DNA of 64,000 nucleotides from Druceiella hillmani (lineage: Eukaryota; Arthropoda; Insecta; Lepidoptera; Hepialidae), in NCBI GenBank assembly GCA_039881145.1, contig JAYKKI010000038.1, positions 3,386,001-3,450,000 of the forward strand, given 5' to 3'. The position numbers were made by a program, and so were the translations under genes. Below are positions 58,429 to 64,000 of the stretch, one piece after another. Every line of letters starts with the position of its first letter. The first letter of the stretch is position 1. The notes beneath the pieces were generated by a model. It had not been told where the DNA came from, searched no databases, and saw only the letters and a program-made list of their open reading frames with translations.

Positions 58429-60554
58429 AAAAAATCTAAATAATCTAAAACAATATTTATCTATATTCAAACTTATTACGATCACCGACTAGAAGAGAGC
58501 GTTTATATTCACATGTCATCAAGCCGTTATATCATTGGTTTGTTCTCAGAATTACAATGAAAATATATGCGCAAATTAATTAAAATTCACTAACCTGGAG
58601 ATTTTTGTACGAGGTTGATTTCTGCCCTGACGAACTCCTTACAGATGAGAGCCGGGAATTTCCAAGTTTCCAAACAGGATGGCATTTGCGTCGATCAGGA
58701 TAACTCTTCCAATTGTATTCCAACTCCAAAATGAAGTATTCCTCAACACGAGCAAGTTTTTGACTCGCAGGTTATATCCAGTACGATAAGGGCTGATTCA
58801 ATGAATATTTTGATAGTTGCATTCAAATTAAACAAGACGAGTTTTAATCAATTGCACCTTTAATAACTTTTCGATACATTAAAATTTACAAACTCTTCGT
58901 AAATGAAATTACATAAGCAATTCACCAGCAAAGCTTATTTAATTATAAACTGCGGTTACCAAATGCAAAATCTGTTTCAACTTTAATTTAGTCGCATTAC
59001 TTTTATCACCACGACTTGTTTCAGCAGAGATTAGAATTTTTAAAATAAAAGACAGAAAAATTTGTAAAGAAAAAATCGAACATTCTAGACTAATTTGAAT
59101 TCATTCCTAATTTTACTTTTCACATTCAGAATAATACTTTATGGCTTGCTACACATTTTAAAATAAAGGTTGCTAGCGCCATCTTTGCTTCGTTGAGAAA
59201 CGTCAAAAAATGTTAAATGATTTACGCTAATGTAATTGTAATAAATTTATTTTTGCAAGCATAAACCAGTGATAATCCTAGGCGCTAATTAAATCGTTTT
59301 AAAGACAGTTAATAATAATTTTTCAAATATATGTTTACTAATACTTATAACTTATTTATTGTCCAAACACCCATATTTAGGTAATTTTGGAAAAAAAAAC
59401 GCTCATTACTTTTTAGCCAACTCAAACATTAAAAAAACATGCGCGTCGAATTGAAAACATCCTTCTTCTTTCTTCAGGTAAAAGTTGAAAAACCTCTGAG
59501 TTCTAGCATTTGGTATGCAATATGAAATATATGTAAGCGATAAAGAATATATTTTTAAGAGGCGTACGGTAGACTAAGTAGTTGTAGCATCGCAGCATTA
59601 ATTAAACTATTTGTGATCTTAAGTAAATAGAATGAACGAGACTAGCAAGAAAAAGTCGAATTAGCAATAAAAATACTAAAGAATGGTAAGATTGTTTGGC
59701 TAGATATCACAGTTTGCCAAGTAAAATTATACTTAAGCTAATGAAATGATACATAATAAAATTTTTATCTTATCTGAATCTGCTTCACTTGTGCGATGAT
59801 GGCGTATGGGTGTCTTATCCAAATATTTAATTTGAATTATTGCGGTATTTTATTAAAGTAGCTGCCAAAAAGAATTACAAGAATTACAAAATTTGCCTAA
59901 AAGAACTATAAGTCTACTGAGCATAGCATGTAAATTGAAAAAAAGAATTTTGGTTACTTGAGGGTATTTATTTTTAACGTGAGTAAAGTAAGTTATTACA
60001 ATCTCAAGAAAAAAATTATACAGTAATAAAATAACGGTGAAGATAAACGAATTTCTCCACTTTGCCTAGAGGACTTCAATCAAAGATATTGAGGTCGCGC
60101 CAAGTGGCGAGAGGTTTAAAGATGCTAAGCTTTCTCGGAAAAATGTCTTAAGTTCATAAAGCGCTTAACAGATTACGTGTAGGTGAGACAAATCTCAATC
60201 CTTATTCAAATTAGATATGAGAAATAAATATAAAGTATTCGAGATTCCTGTTCCGTAAAGGCATTTGATACAGGTCGTTGTATTTTGTGTATTATTGAAG
60301 AATTTTTGTTGTTTGATTTTTTAGTTCCCTTATAAGATTTCTGATAAATTTATGTGCACCACCGCAATCGAACAAAACGTTACTCGAGCCCTGCGTATCG
60401 AAACCACAAGAATACGCCTGGCTCTCTGTCAGTATAAGAATAATCAAACTCACGCGGAAGGCATCCCATCCATGTCCCGTTAGATATAAAGGTAAGAAGG
60501 CTATATAATAGATAAGGAAAATAGTGAGGATGAAATATATAATTGAGAAGGAAT
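58429..60554. other. AT-rich non-coding stretch
   Basis: A patch at 58590-58800 reads somewhat protein-like on both strands but matches no family I can name. CTAGCGCCATCT near 59173 is a word common in dispersed insect repeats. Nothing firm. Confidence 0.35.
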
Positions 60555-60715
60555 GTCAGAATGGCTAACAACAGATGGACAAGGAAAACAACCGAATTGG
60601 AAATCATGGGACGAAGAAAGAAAATAAGGAAGACCAATGACCAGATGATATGATGACATCAAGAAAATGACTGGAAGAAGATGGACGAAACCAGCACAGA
60701 ACAGAGAGAAAGACT
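60555..60715 (+). pseudogene. RTE-type LINE reverse transcriptase, extreme C-terminus
   Basis: The plus frame MANNRWTRKTTELEIMGRRK then KIRKTNDQ, followed after a frameshift by DDIKKMTGRRWTKPAQNREK, follows the C-terminal signature of RTE-clade endonuclease/reverse transcriptases in insects: GH.ARM.(D/N)NRWT..T.EW.P...R..GRP..RW.DDI...AG..W...AQ.R. The Trp/Arg spacing is conserved, while GRPxxRW is partly lost. Nothing of the endonuclease or RT domains remains upstream, as expected of a 5'-truncated LINE copy. Identification is from recalled motifs. A minus-strand hydrophobic frame over the same bases (60380-60637) is a shadow. Confidence 0.55.
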
Positions 60716-62054
60716 TTCTCTCCTTTCTTTTGTGGTCAAAAAGTTAGAGAAGAAAAAATGTTTGGAGACTCGTAACACTTGAAGGAGACTATTAAAATAT
60801 TAATTGGGATTTTTAATTACATTCGAAAAAAACCATCGTCAATGCCGACTTAGGGGAAGATAAAAAAATAAGAAGAGTGTGTTCACTTAATGTATATTCC
60901 ATTAAAATTTCATCACAACAGATTTTAAACTGAACGGGCCGTGTCATACAGTAGGACAGGCGGACATGACGGAATTATAATGATTCAGTTTCTGTCAGTC
61001 GGCAATACCGTCTTTATTACGTGTATAATTTTGTGAAATTTTTCTTAATATTTTTTTATTCGTATTTTATTATTATATTTTATCTTTAGCTTTATGATTT
61101 TTCTCTTATGATTGCTTTATGATTACCTCAAAAAATATTTTAGTATATATTTTGCTCTGATCGGCTTAGATAGTATAGATAGCTTCCTTATGGCTAGTGA
61201 GGATAGGGAGAGAGTTCGCTGTACATATAATTGCAATATTTTAAAACATTTTTTCTGCACCATACTTCGAATATAAACATGTAATGTATTCGTATACACT
61301 CTGACTTACATACCTCCCGGGAAATAGACAATTTTGTTAATTTTTATGATTCCTTAATAAAACAAGGCTCCTTATAATTTCGCTAAGCAGTTGGTCCGTT
61401 TGTCTTACAATTTCTACAACTTAAGATCTGTTTGTATGAAATTTTGTAAGTACGTAAATACTTCATACAGAGATCTCAATCTAATTCTAACAAAATATAA
61501 AAAAGTGACATGTATGTAAAATGAGAGCGAAAATTTTCGCCCATCTTCTAGAGTGTATGTCGAATGGTACCTATCACTGTTTTTTATTTTAAACTACATT
61601 TGTAAAATGTGAACTTTTAAAATGGCGTTCAATATCAGTGCAATATACTCCTTTTCACTTTTTTAATTAATAGTTTGAAAAGTCTGAAAAAATTCTCGAT
61701 AATAGCATTTTATTCCAACTTTCTATTAATATAATTTCGTTTAACTTGCATCGATAATTTTAAGAGATCTAGACAACTAGATAACACTATTTCATTCCAT
61801 GTTCCGACCCGCACTTAGCTCGATTTTTTTTAAATGTGATCCTAACAAATATTAAATATAGCATTGAAAAAACGTATTAAAGTTATTTGGAAGCATAACC
61901 ATTATTCACTAACTCAGGAATTATTATGCACACATGTGTATACTTTACACGTAAATGGTAAAGTTTAAAATCAATTATGCTCAATAGTTTAGATAAGGTC
62001 ACTGTATATTGAAATGTAATTAGCATTGTAAAATAATTTACCGACGCTATGAAT
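60716..62054. other. AT-rich non-coding stretch
   Basis: TAGGACAGGCGGACATGACG (60952-60971) followed by GAATTATAATGATTCAG near 60972-60988 is a small complex patch. Nothing else is recognised. Confidence 0.4.
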
Positions 62055-62695
62055 CCGATATGTGATCGGATCCACACTAACATACAAAACGATTAAGTTC
62101 TTGCCGCCTTTTGGCTGGCAACTGAATAAACGGTGTCAGTTCCGGTACATTCACCGTGTCGTAATTCTCACGAGCCCTTTCAAATGCCATCGCACACGAC
62201 CTGTATCCGATTTAACTTCGTCTTGTGTACTCCATGATAGGAGGGGTAATAAAACTTATATGGTCTTCCATACGCTAATACGCTACCAGCGAAGGCTCGG
62301 GGGCAAATACTCCTCGCTGAAGTGTTCATCGGTGCTGCTCGTTTGTTTTAGTAAAGCAAATACCGCGAGAAGAGATGAAAACGCCTGCTTGTGTATGCAA
62401 GTCGCCTCAGAGTTAAAGCGCTAGGTTTAGGTGAGAGATAACGGTCGTTTAAATAATGCGTCACGATTGTGTGATGATACCGATAATGCGCGGAGACGTG
62501 CGGCTTTTGTTAGGGACGCTGCCAGTATTATGCATGTATTTGGATCGAAATGCGACGGATGACTTAGAAAGAGACCATATACGGTTGGAGGTACAAAAGC
62601 ATAACGTAAAGTTGAATATGCTAAATGATTTTCAACATATGCTCGAGTTGTATCGGAGAAGGTCATCTAATTTGGAATGTCAGTTAAGTTGATAT
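62055..62695 (+). other. Two unrecognised plus-strand frames in a G+C-richer block
   Basis: A 120-codon frame (62062-62424) and a 78-codon frame (62456-62692) follow each other 31 bp apart. The first is Arg/Cys/Ser-rich without a known domain. The second reads LERDHIRLEVQKHNVKLNML then NDFQHMLELYRRRSSNLE, a charged, helix-like pattern with possible coiled-coil heptads. A minus frame (62427-62666) overlaps it. The base composition is closer to coding than elsewhere, but no homology is recognised and no clean splice sites are evident. It may be a decayed element, an exon or a regulatory island. Confidence 0.2.
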
Positions 62696-64000
62696 GTTTG
62701 AATAGGCACAGAATCATGTTTAGCGAAAGCTAGTTATTGAAAATGTGCCATTAGACATCTATGAAATCATCTAGTTGTACGCTAAGCACTAGTTGAATTT
62801 ATATCTTCCTCTTTATTTCCAAATGATAGCACGTACCTGTTGAATGTTTTAATACAACAAGCGTTTTCGTTTAAACATGTAAGTGGCCACGAAATAAACA
62901 CACGAGTATTTTACCGCCGATCAAGAGAAACCACACCGCTTTTATGAGTTGATTAGTGCATCTTAGTTAATTTATTGTTTTCTATTCTCTCGTAATGTTG
63001 TATTACATAAATCATTTTGGATTACATAAAAAAAGAAAACCTAAGTTTCTTAGACCATATGAAAATTTACATTTTGCTGTGCATCTTGTTTTGATCATCA
63101 AAAGTTTTGATCAAGTTTTGATCAAACGTAAATTTATCATAGATTTTCCGATTGTGAATGTGAAAATTGGAGATAATGTAGACGCCTAAATATAAATTTG
63201 GTTTTAATTCTGTTAAATATTCTGTTATTTTATTGCAAAAGTACCTACTTTTCAATCTGATTAAGCAATGATAAGAAAATGCCATTGTATTTTCGTACGT
63301 GATACTTTAATACGTGATAACAATTATAAGAAAAACTGTTATGAACATTATGATTAGGTCAGGAAATTATTTTGGATAATGGATTATGGGAAAAGTGTTT
63401 TCGTTTTAGAAACCACAAATTTGAGTGATGTGGGTCAATGCAATTTAGCAAGTATGGCCGCAAAGTTTGCACGGAATTCCAAAGAGTAAGATAACAGGAA
63501 ACTTACAGAGATTCCCGGTGAGTTATATAGGCATTTACCTATGAGGCGTGCAGATTTTATAAAATCTTAGTCACGAAACCACATTCTAATATTTATTATA
63601 CTTTAGTGGCATTTGGTAGTTCCGTTGTGTGGTCGGTTTGATGTGCAGACATTACGTGTTCCGCATTCGAATGTTTTTAATTACCACATTTTATTTAAGT
63701 AGGCTTAAGTTTTCGATCGGAGATAAACTTCTGTGATGAGTAATCATTGATGATATTAATACTTGTCTGGTAAGAAGAAAGCAAATATATATCTGCATTA
63801 TCATCAAATCTCTCCTAAAACGGTGTTAATTAAAAAAAAATGTTATGCTATATAGGTAAATTTTAACAATTTTCTCTCGCTTCCTTCATTAGTATAGAAT
63901 TTTAAATGCAAGCATTGTTTGAAATAAAACGAACTATCGTATCGGCATATTCAGCTTGTATATTATTTTATTTATTTACAGCTTAATGGTTTATTTAAAT
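62696..64000. other. AT-rich non-coding stretch
   Basis: GTTTTGATCA is repeated three times at 63087-63125 (GTTTTGATCATCAAAAGTTT, then TGATCAAGTTTTGATCAAAC). Otherwise nothing is recognised. Confidence 0.4.

Noticed and set aside
58590..58800. Protein-like text on both strands
   Set aside because: No family recognised, and stops occur in each frame.
60380..60637. 85-codon hydrophobic minus-strand frame
   Set aside because: It is the antisense of the RTE C-terminal remnant.
62078..62101. TGATCGGATCCACACTAACA resembles the insect miR-279 mature sequence in its middle
   Set aside because: The seed differs and no hairpin with a complementary arm is visible within 100 bp.
1..64000. CRISPR array or bacterial operon structure
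   Set aside because: No regularly spaced direct repeats with unique spacers and no prokaryotic gene organisation; the only regular array is the spacerless 47-bp minisatellite.

Overview
This window looks like a gene desert, or the inside of a very large intron, from an AT-rich insect nuclear genome. Lepidoptera is my best guess. The reasons are the long A/T-rich stretches, TA/CA/GA microsatellites, the absence of any long intact open reading frame, and the mix of decayed transposons. One of these is an interspersed repeat whose arm reads like the GCGGGCAAAAGCTAGT end that is ubiquitous in arthropod genomes. I recognise no intact host protein-coding gene, rRNA or tRNA. The longest non-repetitive frames are about 120 codons and resemble no family I know. 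All protein homologies that I recognise belong to mobile elements.

Layout. Positions 497-2972 hold a 2.5-kb element with terminal inverted repeats. It has subterminal arrays of a CTCGAGCGCGTCAGAT motif, pointing opposite ways at the two ends, around a small Cys-rich ORF. At 3.5-4.0 kb is a broken LINE ORF1. At 5918-6141 is a short MITE with a TAA target duplication. At 6.6-9.1 kb is a decayed BED-finger hAT transposon. At 11.3-12.8 kb is a pogo-like element that keeps its spliced leader and both DNA-binding HTH domains but has lost its catalytic core. At 15.2-15.9 kb is a hAT-like non-autonomous element, and at 16.1-16.4 kb a 47-bp minisatellite. A shared interspersed repeat occurs at 17.6-18.1 kb and 56.5-57.5 kb, and the ubiquitous arthropod repeat lies at 21.7-22.1 kb. 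Mariner remnants lie at 30.3 kb (HTH region only) and 57.5-58.4 kb (internally deleted and inserted at the end of the second interspersed repeat copy). Large foldbacks lie at 36.5 and 47.6 kb, a 350-bp compound microsatellite at 52.4-52.8 kb, and an RTE-type LINE 3' end at 60.6 kb.

Between these, the AT-rich background is broken by islands of 150-700 bp that are visibly richer in G+C and CpG (about 18.97, 20.3-21.0, 25.0, 31.1, 34.0, 41.0, 44.0-45.2, 49.5, 51.2, 55.6 and 62.3 kb). Several carry dense homeodomain-type (TAATTA, GATTAA), forkhead and E-box-like words. I read them as candidate enhancers, or as unrecognised untranslated or first exons, of a developmental gene outside the window. 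That reading is inference and needs cross-species alignment.

The elements do not work together as a pathway. The most unusual signals are the CTCGAG-motif element at the left end, a set of short perfect hairpins with small loops, the 56-bp-arm foldback at 36.5 kb, and the catalytic-core-less pogo derivative.
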